This document shows positions 1 to 10,727 of a stretch of 20,000 bases of DNA, piece after piece. The notes under the pieces are model-generated. The model did not search any database, was not told the DNA's origin, and saw only the letters and a list, made by a program, of their open reading frames with translations. Both the position numbers and the translations under genes were made by a program. Each line of letters begins with the position of its first letter. The stretch's first letter is position 1. The DNA lies in contig JACVTC010000015.1 in the NCBI GenBank assembly GCA_016946835.1, positions 872,501 to 892,500 of the forward strand, written 5' to 3'. Source of the stretch: Neocallimastix lanati (nom. inval.). Lineage: Eukaryota; Neocallimastigomycota; Neocallimastigomycetes; Neocallimastigales; Neocallimastigaceae.

Positions 1-536
1 TTTTTATGAAGTATTTCTTCCTTATTGTAAAGATAATAATGGGTAAACTGTTTTGAATTAATTAATAAAATTAATAAATACATTTCTATATATAAATTAA
101 AATGACCAAAATTAAAAATTTCCTATTACTAATAATTATTAAATAAAATAAAATGAAATAAAATAATAGTGATAATAAGTAATAATAATATAATATTGAA
201 AATTTTTTAATTAACAGGTATATCATTTTCAATTTGCTAAAATGAATTATAATTAAAACATTGATTAATAAATATATTTTATATATTATAAATAATTTTT
301 TTTTATTATACTAAAAATGATTTATTATTTTAATTCTCCTTAAAAATAAGTCGTAACCAATAGAAATTTATTTAAAAAAATTTAATCTGAAAAGAATAAT
401 ACTTTTCTATTTATTGAGCCAAGAACAAAGACTCTTTTATGTGGAAAAGGAAAAAGATCATTTATGTAGAAAAAAAAAAACAAAAAAACAAAAAAAACAA
501 TTAACATTTAAATGAATATTAGAAGAACTATCAAAA

Positions 537-571
<35 letters not shown>

Positions 572-670
572 AAATGGAAAATTCTATTTAAATTGTTGGT
601 ACGACACAGAAAAAATTAAAATAAACCCCAAATTAATTAAATGAAACTAATAGTACTTTTAATATTACAC

Positions 671-861
<191 letters not shown>

Positions 862-882
862 TTAGTAATATTAATAATAATA

Positions 883-916
<34 letters not shown>

Positions 917-997
917 TTAGTAATATTAATAATATTAGTTATAATAACAATAATAGTAATAAATAGTTAATATTATTATTTCATAAACAAAATAATA

Positions 998-1087
998 ATA
1001 AAAAAAAAAAAGGATTCCATGACTTGAATTATTTTTTTAAAAATTTTAATTTAAAATAATTAAGCCATGGAAACTTTTTTTCTTTAA
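998..1087. repeat. imperfect palindrome with CCATG/CATGG core
   Basis: The left arm around 1017-1035 (CCATGACTTGAATTATTTT) pairs with the right arm at 1053-1070 (AAAATAATTAAGCCATGG), with one mismatch and one bulge. The pairing continues outward through GGATT/AAAC and then A-run against T-run, for total arms of roughly 35 bases around a 17-base loop. It is too short to encode anything. It could be a miniature inverted-repeat element remnant or simply a hairpin-prone A+T sequence. Part of the pairing comes from homopolymers, but the CCATG-containing core is not low-complexity. Confidence 0.7.
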
Positions 1088-1377
1088 ATTTTTTTTTAAA
1101 AAAAAAAAAAATTCAAGGTTAATTATTTTACAAATATTGCCCTTGATTTTAATTACAAGTTATTCTATTTTTAAATTTGTTACAATGAATAATAATAATT
1201 AAATATATTTTAGAATTTTTTTTTTTTTTTTTTTTTAAAAATTTTGTCAACATCTTTTAAATCTATATTGTAATTAAATATTTTGTTAAAGTTTTATATA
1301 TATTTAAAGTATTTTTTTTTTTATCATATCAAAAAAAGATTTCCTTTCTTTGAAATTTAGTAACTATTTATTATACA

Positions 1378-1414
<37 letters not shown>

Positions 1415-2398
1415 ATTTTTTCTCCATAATTTATATATATATATATATATATAATATATTTATTTAATCACTTAAAAAAAACACTATTTTGTCAAGAATA
1501 ATTAATCTTAATTTCTATCTATAACCAATAGGAGTTTTCTTAAAAAAAAAAAAAAATTGTGCCTAAGAAATATATTCTTAACAATTTACAGAGTTTGGTA
1601 AAATATACTTTATGTAATCAAAAAGAATAAAAAAATAAAAAAAATAAAACACCTTATCTTAATTAGTATGAGTATTACAGAGTAAAATATTAGTAAAAAA
1701 AAAATTAAAAGAAAAATATCATATTCTAATATACATAAATAAATTAATAAATAATAATAATAATAATAAAAATTAATTATTATCATCATTATCATTTTCA
1801 TCGTTAATAATAGTTGTAATAGTAATATTAATTATTACAAATAGTAATAATAATAACTATAATAATAATTATTATTTTATTATTATCATTATTATTTTTA
1901 TATTAATAATAATAATAATTAATATATAAATATTTGTTGTCATTTATTATTATCAAATACAATTCATAATAAATTTATTAATGATTTTTAGGATTATTTT
2001 TAATTATTAATTATGTGAAGAAAGATAAATTAAATTCTTAAATATTAAATTTTCAAAAATTGTTTCCATGAGAAATAATTTCCTTTCTAAGAATTATTTT
2101 TTATTTTTAATGAAAGTAAATAATGATACAAAATGAAATATTCAAACCTTAATTAATATAAAATAGTTTTTATGATTCAAACATAAATTAATGTCATATT
2201 TTTAATATGTGGCTTGTTTTCTATATGTTAATCATTTTTATGTTAATTATAACTAAATAATATAAAAATAAAGCATTTTTCTGAATTAAGAGAAGTTTTT
2301 AGTTATGTTGTGTTATGTAATGTTAAGTTAGTTTGTAATTAAAAGTATAAGAAAGTTGTTAGATAGCTTTTTAAATATATGTAATCTCAATAATAAAA

Positions 2399-2400
<2 letters not shown>

Positions 2401-2466
<66 letters not shown>
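2401..2466. repeat. (AAAT)n microsatellite, about 16 units
   Basis: A pure AAAT tetranucleotide array. Frames read through it give LFIY-type repeats on the minus strand, which I regard as non-coding. Confidence 0.97.
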
Positions 2467-2467
<1 letters not shown>

Positions 2468-2639
2468 ACTTTAATAAATTTAATAAATAAATCCAAACGA
2501 AAGTACATCCAACTTTTGAGTTGTTTATCAATAAATAATTTTAATTTTTAATTAAAAGTTATTATTTTTATATTAATAAAAATTTTATGAATATTTACAT
2601 CATAAATAGTAAAATTTAGATATTAATAATAATAATGGA

Positions 2640-3575
2640 TAAATCAATTTGGAATAACTATTAACAGAAAAAAAACAATGGATTAAAGCTGAAAGGGAGG
2701 AAACTCAACAATATGAAGGAATTAGATGTTTTTTTTTTTATTATAAAAGTTGTAGATCATGTACCTACCCTAAAAAAAAAAAAAAACACAAATATTAATT
2801 TACACCTAAATGGATAATGAAATATAAATATGATTCAAAATGGAAAATTTTTTTTCCCTAAAGAGAGAAAAAAAAAAAAGATATTAGTTATTCGTGGATT
2901 TACCCAAACATATGGAATGGAATTTACAGTAATATCTTCACCTACATTTAGACAAGATTCTTAGAGATTAGATACTACAATTTGCAGCTCATAGTAAATA
3001 TGTTCTATATTTCAATTTAGACGTATAAAAAAGTTGCTTTATTTAAATGATGAAAATTGAGGAAAAAACATCTATACACATTAGAGCTCCACAAGGCAAC
3101 ATCAATTATGGAAAACTTTATTGGAGGTTATAACAAAGCATTGTATGGTGTTTAAAATAGGATTGAAGAAAGTGGAAATAATATTTTAGATTAAAGTATA
3201 CAATAGAAATGGGCCTAACGAGATGAAAAAAAAAAAAAAAGTGAACCATATCTATATACATTAAAAGAAATTATATCAGAAAAAATAACATGTTGTACTA
3301 ACAAGTATATTTCAATGATATTATTATAATTGGTATTAAAAAAATGAAAATAACGAAATTTAAAGAAATATAGGAGAGATAGAGGGAAGCTAACTCTATA
3401 TCTAGCCATCAGTACGAGACAGGATATTCTCTTCCGGGGGTAAGTAAAAACCTCAAGAAATTCAAGAAATCAAAAAATATGAAGACTAGTGAAATGTAAT
3501 AAAAATATTCAGGTACTTAAAGGGAAATTCAAATGATGGCATAAAGTTTACCAATAATGGAAATATCACCAATCT
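2640..3575 (+). mobile_element. pol: Ty1/copia reverse transcriptase relic
   Basis: Conserved copia reverse-transcriptase blocks occur in the right order but in shifting frames with many stops. They are an N-terminal WIKAEREE block near 2670-2700, LVIRGFTQTYGMEF near 2884-2925, LDV near 3015, IRAPQGNINYGK near 3083-3118, KALYGV at about 3135-3155, a degraded active site FNDIIIIG near 3310-3335 (normally YVDD, so one of the two catalytic aspartates and the Tyr are lost), LYLAISTRQDILF near 3396-3434 (the copia TRPDI motif) and LKGNSNDGIKF near 3510-3550. Gag, integrase and LTRs are not recognisable beside it, so it is a heavily truncated dead fragment. A-runs at 2771, 2868 and 3225 coincide with frame breaks. 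Confidence 0.92.
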
Positions 3576-4690
3576 ATTTCATTTTTTTACATTAGCATGT
3601 TTTCCATTTATCTATTAATTTTTTTTTAAAAAATTCATTTTTAAATTTAATTTTATGAAAAATTTATATTAATATTTATTACTATAAGAATAATACATAA
3701 AAAAAAACAAATAATTTATAATTATTAAAAAAAAAAAAAAATTTGTTAATATAAAATATTATTCTTATATTAATGAAGATTTACTCCATAAATAGTAATT
3801 TTCAGTTTCAGAGGAAAATATAAAAACAAAATTAAAAAAAAAAAAAAAAAAATCGTGTATTGAAGAATTGAACCAACTCTATATTAATTAATAAATAATA
3901 ATTTATATTTAATAATAAAAAAAAAAAGTGAATTACATTGAGTGAAATTAATATTATTAATCATTAATATTGTTATTGTTATTGCATAAAACAGCCAAGG
4001 AATAATTTATAATTTAATATAAATTAATTATTGGAATATTATTATTATTGATATGATATAACAATGAAAATAAAAACTTTAATTATTAATAAATAGTTTT
4101 GTTAATGATTTATAAATTTATTTTTATGTAATCATTAATTCATCATTTAATTTGGTATAAAACAAATAGGTGTAGTAACATATTTGTATATTTAATAATA
4201 ATTATTAAATATTAAATTTATATCTTTTTGATAATAATTATTTTATTTTATTTTATTTCAATATGTATTATTATAATTATAATAATTATAATATTTTAAT
4301 TCATATAAAATTTATATATTAGAATATAGAATTAGTATATTACCTATTTCTTATAAATAGATTAGATTATTTATATTAGAAATAGAGAACTCTCTTTTAA
4401 AATTTTAGGAATTAGAATTATTATTTTAATTGTACGAATATTATAATCTTAATTATAAAATTTACTGAACTACCATTATTTAAAACCTACTGCTTATAAA
4501 TTATTGCACATAAAAGTCCCGCATATCGAATGTGGTTCATTTCGCCAATTTTTATAATACAAATTTTCAATACGCCATTTATTTTTAATGGCTTGTAAAA
4601 TTTTTTGTTAACGCCATAAAAAATTTTAATACAATTATATGTAAAAAAAATAAATGTATAAATAAATAAACAAACAAATAAATAAATAAA
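3576..4690. other. gene-free A+T-rich region with dispersed-repeat copy
   Basis: No protein similarity is visible. It contains A-runs (for example 3837-3851), one copy of a dispersed repeat near 4156-4236, and a slightly less A+T-rich patch at 4515-4620 with CCCGCATATC, three CGCCA motifs and a perfect 6-bp hairpin, GCCATT/AATGGC with a 7-base loop. The minus-strand frame at 4585-4902 runs into the minisatellite and is not a gene. Confidence 0.7.
4156..4236 (+). repeat. dispersed repeat, copy A
   Basis: About 80 bases closely resemble 8903-8990: both begin TATAAAACAAATA, continue with TGTAG[T/C]AACATAT, then TGTATATTTAATAATAATTA, and end in TTTATATCT. A TATAAAA box followed by TGTAGTAACA would suit a promoter and LTR-like end of a retroelement, but no matching second LTR, primer-binding site or target duplication is visible. 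The identity of the element is therefore open. Confidence 0.75.
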
Positions 4691-4960
4691 GAATGTAATA
4701 AGTATATAAAATAAAATAAAATAAATAGTAGAATATGAATATAAAGTACAGATTGAATAAAATAAAATAAAATAAAATAAAATAAAATAAAATAAAATAA
4801 AATAAAATAAAATAAAATAAAATAAATAGTTGAAATATGAATATAAAGTACAGATTGAATAAAATAAAATAAAATAAAATAAAACAAAATAAAATAAAAC
4901 AAATAGTAGAATATGAATATAAAGTACAGATTGAATAAAATAAAATAAAATAAAATAAAT
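4690..4960 (-). repeat. TTTTA minisatellite, left (inverted) block
   Basis: This block carries the same unit as the array at 5204-6800 but in reverse complement: AAAAT pentamers separated by three copies of a spacer, TAGTAGAATATGAATATAAA followed by GTACAGATTGAAT (near 4727, 4825 and 4905; the middle one has the TAGTTGAAATATG variant). At its outer edge (4690-4705) is a GAATGTAATAAGTATAT variant matching the units at the outer edges of the right block. The two blocks form an inverted repeat around about 240 bases of spacer. Confidence 0.93.
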
Positions 4961-5203
4961 ATCTAATATTATTTTTTATTAAAGAATATTACAGATCGAT
5001 CATTGTTTTAGAAATGAAAATTTTTTTACATTTTTATTGTATTCAATTGATGATGTAATTTAATATATAAAATAATATTATTGTTAATAATTTCACTAAA
5101 TATAAATGATTTTTTTGCTTTCTAACATATATAATTAAATAAAACATTTTATTTTTAAAAATAAATTGTCTTTAATAATCTTTAATAAAAATAATAATAA
5201 ATA

Positions 5204-6800
5204 TTTATTTTATTTTATTTTATATACTTGTACTTTTATATTATTACATTCAATATTTATTTTATTTTATTTAATCTGTACTTTATATTCATATTCTACT
5301 ATTTATTTTATTTTATTTTATTTTATTTTATTTAATCTGTACTTTATATTCATATTCTACTATTTATTTTATTTTATTTTATTTTATTCAATCTGTACTT
5401 TATATTCATATTTCAACTATTTATTTTATTTTATTTTATTTTATTTTATTCATTTTATTCAATCTGTACTTTATATTCATATTCTACTATTTATTTTATT
5501 TTATTTTATTTTATTTTATTCAATCTGTACTTTATATTCATATTCTACTATTTATTTTATTTTATTTTATTTTATTCAATCTGTACTTTATATTCATATT
5601 CTACTATTTATTTTATTTTATTTTATTTTATTTTATTTTATTTTATTTTATTCAATCTGTACTTTATATTCATATTCTACTATTTATTTTATTTTATTTT
5701 ATTTTATTTTATTTTATTTTATTCAATCTGTACTTTATATTCATATTCTACTATTTATTTTATTTTATTTTATTTTATTTTATTTTATTCAATCTGTACT
5801 TTATATTCATATTTCTACTATTTATTTTATTTTATTTTATTTTATTTTATTTTATTCAATCTGTACTTTATATTCATATTTCTACTATTTATTTTATTTT
5901 ATTTTATTTTATTTTATTCAATCTGTACTTTATATTCATATTTCAACTATTTATTTTATTTTATTTTATTTTATTTTATTTTATTTCATTCAATCTGTAC
6001 TTTATATTCATATTTCAACTATTTATTTTATTTTATTTTATTTTATTTTATTTTATTCAATCTGTACTTTATATTCATATTTCAACTATTTATTTTATTT
6101 TATTTTATTTTATTCAATCTGTACTTTATATTCATATTTCAACTATTTATTTTATTTTATTTTATTTTATTCAATCTGTACTTTATATTCATATTTCAAC
6201 TATTTATTTTATTTTATTTTACTTTATTCAATCTGTACTTTATATTCATATTTCAACTATTTATTTTATTTTATTTTATTTTATTCAATCTGTACTTTAT
6301 ATTCATATTTCAACTATTTATTTTATTTTATTTTATTTTATTTTATTTTATTTTATTTTATTTTATTTTTATTTTATTTTATTTTATTTTATTTTATTTT
6401 ATTCAATCTGTACTTTATATTCATATTTCAACTATTTATTTTATTTTATTTTATTTTATTTTATTTTATTTTATTTTATTTTATTTTATTTTATTTTATT
6501 TTATTTTATTTTATTCAATCTGTACTTTATATTCATATTTCAACTATTTATTTTATTTTATTTTATTTTATTTTATTCATTTTATTCAATCTGTACTTTA
6601 TATTCATATTCTACTATTTATTTTATTTTATTTTATTTTATTTTATTCAATCTGTACTTTATATTCATATTCTACTATTTATTTTATTTTATTTTATTTT
6701 ATTTTATATACTTGAACTTTTATGTTATTACATTCAATATATATTTTATTTTATTTTATTTTATTTTGTATACTTGTATTTATATTATTGCATTCTTTAT
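5204..6800 (+). repeat. TTTTA-based minisatellite, right block (about 21 units)
   Basis: Tandem units consist of a variable number of TTTTA pentamers followed by a spacer: TTCAATCTGTACTTTATATT, CATATT, one of CTACTA / TCAACTA / TCTACTA, then TTTA. I count about 21 spacers between 5273 and 6680, with unit length ranging from roughly 55 to 120 bases according to pentamer number. The ends carry diverged units, TATACTTGTACTTTTATATT followed by ATTACATTC (near 5222), a near copy near 6707 and a shorter one near 6770. The long stop-free frame across this array (5166-6854) arises because TTTTA repeats contain no stop in this strand. It is not a protein gene. Confidence 0.95.
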
Positions 6801-6926
6801 TTATTTATTTTTTTTTTTTTACAAACAATTGAAAAACTAATTTTTCAAAATTAGTAAGAATAATATTGGATAATTAATATAAAAATTTTAATTTTATAAT
6901 TAAAAAATATTTATAAAAATATAGAA

Positions 6927-8012
6927 ATGGAAGAAAATCTAATTATTGATGTGAATCTAACAAAGGAAAAAAATAAATTATTATTAATAAAAATATAAAT
7001 TTAATTTTTCGTATATAACAAAGGAAAAAAATAAATTATTATTAATAAAAAATATAAATTTAATTTTTCGTATATAAGATAAGATAATTCCAAAGTTTAT
7101 GTACCGAAATAAATGTAAATCTTTTATTATTTTAAATGATAAGAAAGAAATCTTAAAATATGATAGTTCACATAATCATCCTAAAAAAGAATACGATGTA
7201 TCTCTATCTATAATGAAACATAAAATTAAAAATGGAATTGAAAAAAGTTCAATTCCTTTTGGTATAAAAATAAAACCCCTATATAATAAAATTTCTAAAG
7301 AAATGAGATTTATATGTCCAGAATATAATTCAATTAAATCCCAAATATCAAGAAATTTAAATAAAAAACTACCATCCAATTTAACAACATTTACTGAAAT
7401 TCCTAATAAATCTAAATATTATAAACCAAAGCGAGGTGAAAATTTTATTATATTCAAAAAATACTAATTTAATAATTTTTCAATCCCTTTATCAAGTAAA
7501 ATTATTTAGAATATAATGATGATATATTTGTTGATGGTCATTTTTTATTGCCCCTAAATTTAGTTATCAAATATTTATTACAAGAACTTACGCTAAAGAG
7601 TTAGATAGTTTTTATACTACTTCTTTTGCAATATTAAAAAATAAAGAACAAGAAACATATAAAATATTATTTAAAAAATTAAAAAAAAAATGCTAATACG
7701 TGTAACAATAATATTATAATTGCAGAATCACTCAATAGTTATTTAATTAATTTATTTCCAACAAAACCATCTTATTATGAATTAATAGATAAATTAAATG
7801 AACTTGAACATTTACCATATTATGATTATCAAAGAAAAATAAGAGGAATTTGGGAAATAAAAAAAAGAGCAATAAATAAAACTAATGAAATCAGTGTCTT
7901 AATTGAACCCTACAAAAATATTGAAGCCAAGTTAATTAATGCTAAATGGGATAGAAATAATACTATTAATTTGTGGTTTGATTGTTTAACTGATTTAAAT
8001 AATATATTATAA
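6927..8012 (+). mobile_element. Mutator-like (MULE) transposase relic with FLYWCH zinc finger
   Basis: The likely start is the ATG at 6927 (MEENLIIDVN). An N-terminal FLYWCH-type finger follows: NKGKNKLL/YKFNF/MYRNKCKSFI and the metal-binding HNHP at about 7170-7182. After a linker, the frame shifts in a T-run to the MULE catalytic domain: the first catalytic aspartate lies in DDIFVDGHF near 7518-7545, then FIAPKFSYQIF and LDSFYTTSFAILKNKEQETY to about 7660. At the A-run near 7680 the sequence jumps to the C-terminal conserved part (NTCNNNIIIAESLN, LFPTKPSYYELI, YQRKIRGIWEIKKR), ending at TAA 8010-8012. The intervening catalytic portion, with the remaining acidic residues, is missing, so the enzyme is dead. 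No terminal inverted repeats are evident. The family assignment rests on motif order and seems firm. Confidence 0.85.
6961..7077 (+). repeat. tandem duplication in the FLYWCH-coding part
   Basis: The segment beginning CAAAGGAAAAAAATAAATTA at 6961-7018 is repeated at 7019-7077 with a single extra A. In one frame the second copy encodes the first strand of the FLYWCH finger (KLL.NKYKFNF), so the duplication lies inside the transposase gene and disrupts its frame. Confidence 0.95.
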
Positions 8013-9402
8013 ATATTATTTTATAATAAATAATTAAGAAATGAGGAATAACCAAACGAAATAATAATAATTCTTTCATTCGAAAATTTAATTTATAAAG
8101 CTTAATAAATTTATACAGTTTAAATAAATATTCAAATGCGTCTCTATAATTAATAATTTTATCATTATAATTATTTTTTTTTAATAATATTTAAATAAAA
8201 GAATTATTATTAATAATATTTATATTTTTAATAACATTTATATTTTTATATAATTCTTTTGTTAATAGCATTTAAATAAAAGAATTAAAATCATAAAATC
8301 TAACCATTATATGATTTATTTAATTATTCACTTAATAATTAATTTAAAAATTGAAATAACAAATTAATACAATAAAATAATATTATGTAGCATAATATAG
8401 CTATAGCCACATATTTATATACATCATGTGAAAAAAATTGGCGTAATGCAACCTCCCCCGCATATCAAATTAATTATCATATGATATATAGTGAGATTTA
8501 ATATAACGTGATATAAAATAGATTTATGTAATATCATAAATTCTATACAAACATATAAAATTATAAATTTTATTACATAAATTTTATGCTAGGTAAAAAT
8601 GTATTTAATTTATATATTTATTATATTAAAAATAAAATTATAGAAATTTAAAATTTATTAAAAATTGAATTCAAAAATTAATTTGTTTTTATTAAATTTT
8701 TTATTTTTTTTTTAAGTCCGCAATTATTTCGAACTTTAACTTTATTTATTTATTCATTTATTAATTATATGTATACATACTTTTTTTTATATTTAAATAT
8801 CCAATTATCATTTAATATTAATAATTTAATTAATGTATTTACAACGACCAATCATATTCTTTATTAAAATAGACATAATAAATAATTATCATAATGCATT
8901 GATATAAAACAAATATTTGTAGCAACATATTCTGTATATTTAATAATAATTATTAAATATTGAATTTATATCTCTTTTGTCAATAATAATATTTGAAATA
9001 ATTTCTTATTCATATATTATTCAATATTCATATATATATTATTCATTATAATATGAAATATATAAAATATATTAAATTAAATAGTTAATTTCTTCTAAAT
9101 ATATATAATAAGAATATTATTATATATATAACTTAAGTACTCTTATTTATTTTTTTTTTTTATTAAATAAAACTATTAATATAGATTTTGATAGATTTTA
9201 TTATTTCATTAAAAGTTTAATATCAGTCTAAATTTATTTTAGTATAGATAAAAGTATAATAAACAAGAAATTATCATGTTTAGTATTAAATATTAATTTA
9301 TAATTTTAATTTATTGTATTAAGTTATACTTTCAATATTAAAATAAATAGATAGAATACAAAATATTAAATAAACCAACAAGATATTAGAATTATTAAAA
9401 TA
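8013..9402. other. gene-free A+T-rich region
   Basis: No protein-like frame is seen. It holds dispersed repeat copy B (8903-8990), two direct copies of TTTAAATAAAAGAATTA (8190-8206 and 8271-8287), and a patch at 8430-8465 (TTGGCGTAATGCAACC, CCCGCATATC) that is weakly inverted relative to 4520-4550 (GGTTCATTTCGCCAA). These patches hint at old repeat fragments, but no element boundaries could be set. Confidence 0.65.
8903..8990 (+). repeat. dispersed repeat, copy B
   Basis: This copy matches 4156-4236: TATAAAACAAATA, TGTAGCAACATAT, TGTATATTTAATAATAATTA and TTTATATCT are shared with a few substitutions and short indels. Homology fades on both sides. Confidence 0.75.
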
Positions 9403-9633
9403 ATGAGTACATTATATCCTGATATTGATAAACTTTATTGTTATAGAGAATTTACAGAGGTCAATAGTAATGATCCATTAATTGAAGAAAAAGCTCATAT
9501 GAAGTCATATTAAGTATTGCCTGTAAGGTATATGTGTGCAGATAATAATGCGATTAAACGATTTTTAATCTATCATTCTCCAGGTACTGGGAAATCGTTT
9601 ACTGCGCTATGGATACATTTAAATTTCATTAGG

Positions 9634-10727
9634 GTATTGTAAAAATAAGAATAATAAAATTAAAATAAAAGTTGGAATTACTTTTATTAAAATTAGTAAT
9701 TTCACAATTAGAAAATAATAAATAAGAAATTATAATAAATTAAAACTTTAAAATAAAATATTCGTTTAAAAACGAATATATTAAATTAATGAAATAAATA
9801 AATAAAGTTAATAAAAAATGGGCTTTAACTTTAAAAGTCCATAACTCCCCAAATCGTCGCGATTGAGGGTTAAAAATAGGCGCAACCGATAGGTTGCGAA
9901 GAGAAAAATAATTTCGTCATCATACGAGGTCTCAAAGCCTCCTAGATGTCGAGATATTTACATTTAAAGTTTAAGGGTGTTAATTAAAATTAACTAGAAT
10001 TTTTTATAATTATTTTATTATAATTTAATTATTAAAATATAAATAATATATATCAAATATAAAATATACCCTTATTAGATTAGGAAATTAATTACAAAAT
10101 AATTAATATTTTAATTTTTTAATTATCTAGATAATATTAAAGAAAACTTAAAACAAAATAAATATGTGAACCAATTTATTATTAAATAATTAAAATAAAA
10201 ATTTATTTAGATTAGGAATTAATAATAGAAATAAAGTGTAAAAATTTTATAAGCCATGTAAACATAGTTTAGGAAAAATATAAATAGTTTAGTTTTTATT
10301 TTAAATTAATCTTTGAAAAAGATTATTGACAAATTATCTCTGACAATTTATCTTTAATTGAAAATTTTATTATAGAAATTATAATTAAGACTTTCTATTT
10401 TATAAAAATTATATTGAACTTTTTATTATTAAACTTTTATATCAATAAATAATAAATAAAATTAATTTAATTTTAAAAAACCAAAGTTTCTTTATTTTAC
10501 ATTAATTACGTGTTACCAAATAAAATTTATATGAATTATTTATTCAGATTATATTCTAATTAAATAATCTATTGATTCATAAAATAATTATCTTATTTTA
10601 ATAATAAAAGAACCCTAACCAAATAACAAATAAAATACAGAGTAAAAATTTTTTTAACCTAGTTATTCTAATCTTTAGTCTGTGTAACCTTGTATACGTA
10701 TCCCAATCAGACTAAGTCTCTTTACAG
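9634..10727 (+). other. intron-like insert in helicase (GTATTG...TTTACAG)
   Basis: The insert begins GTATTG directly after an AGG codon and ends CTCTTTACAG before GTATTTGAAAAG. Removing its 1094 bases joins the two exons in phase 0, and the flanking protein (ending FIR; beginning VFEKKTIFLVKS) aligns with helicases of this family between motifs I and Ia without a gap. A branch-point-like ACTAAG lies about 15-20 bases before the 3' end. No open frame exists inside. Most of it is extremely A+T-rich, apart from the 9820-9965 block. A transposon insertion that happens to carry splice-like ends is the main alternative. Confidence 0.75.
9820..9965. other. G+C-rich hairpin-forming block inside the helicase insert
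   Basis: This block is an abrupt compositional island. Visible stems are CGCAACC/GGTTGCG with a GATA loop (9881-9898), AATCG/CGATT with a TCG loop (9852-9864) flanked by CCC/GGG, GGGCTTT/AAAGTCC (9820-9840, one G-T pair) and GAGG/CCTC near 9925-9942. No tRNA A/B boxes, group I core or snoRNA C/D pair can be defended. The block may be a non-coding dispersed repeat or a structured RNA element, and which strand matters is unknown. Confidence 0.55.

Noticed and set aside
4585-4902. 105-residue minus-strand frame
   Set aside because: The same minisatellite in its inverted block, giving low-complexity translation only.
5204-6800. CRISPR-like array (constant spacer-like segment between repeats)
   Set aside because: The conserved segment is constant and the variable part is only pentamer number. 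There is no unique spacer sequence and no cas gene, and the context is eukaryotic.
5166-6854. 562-residue open frame on the plus strand
   Set aside because: It is a read-through of TTTTA minisatellite units, which contain no stop codons in this strand. Composition is Phe, Ile, Leu and Tyr with no family resemblance, and unit boundaries change frame freely.
7176-7379. 67-residue minus-strand frame
   Set aside because: Antisense shadow of the MULE transposase relic.
9634-10727. group I or group II self-splicing intron
   Set aside because: I could not find group I core pairings or a group II domain V, no endonuclease or maturase frame is present, and the borders fit GT...AG.
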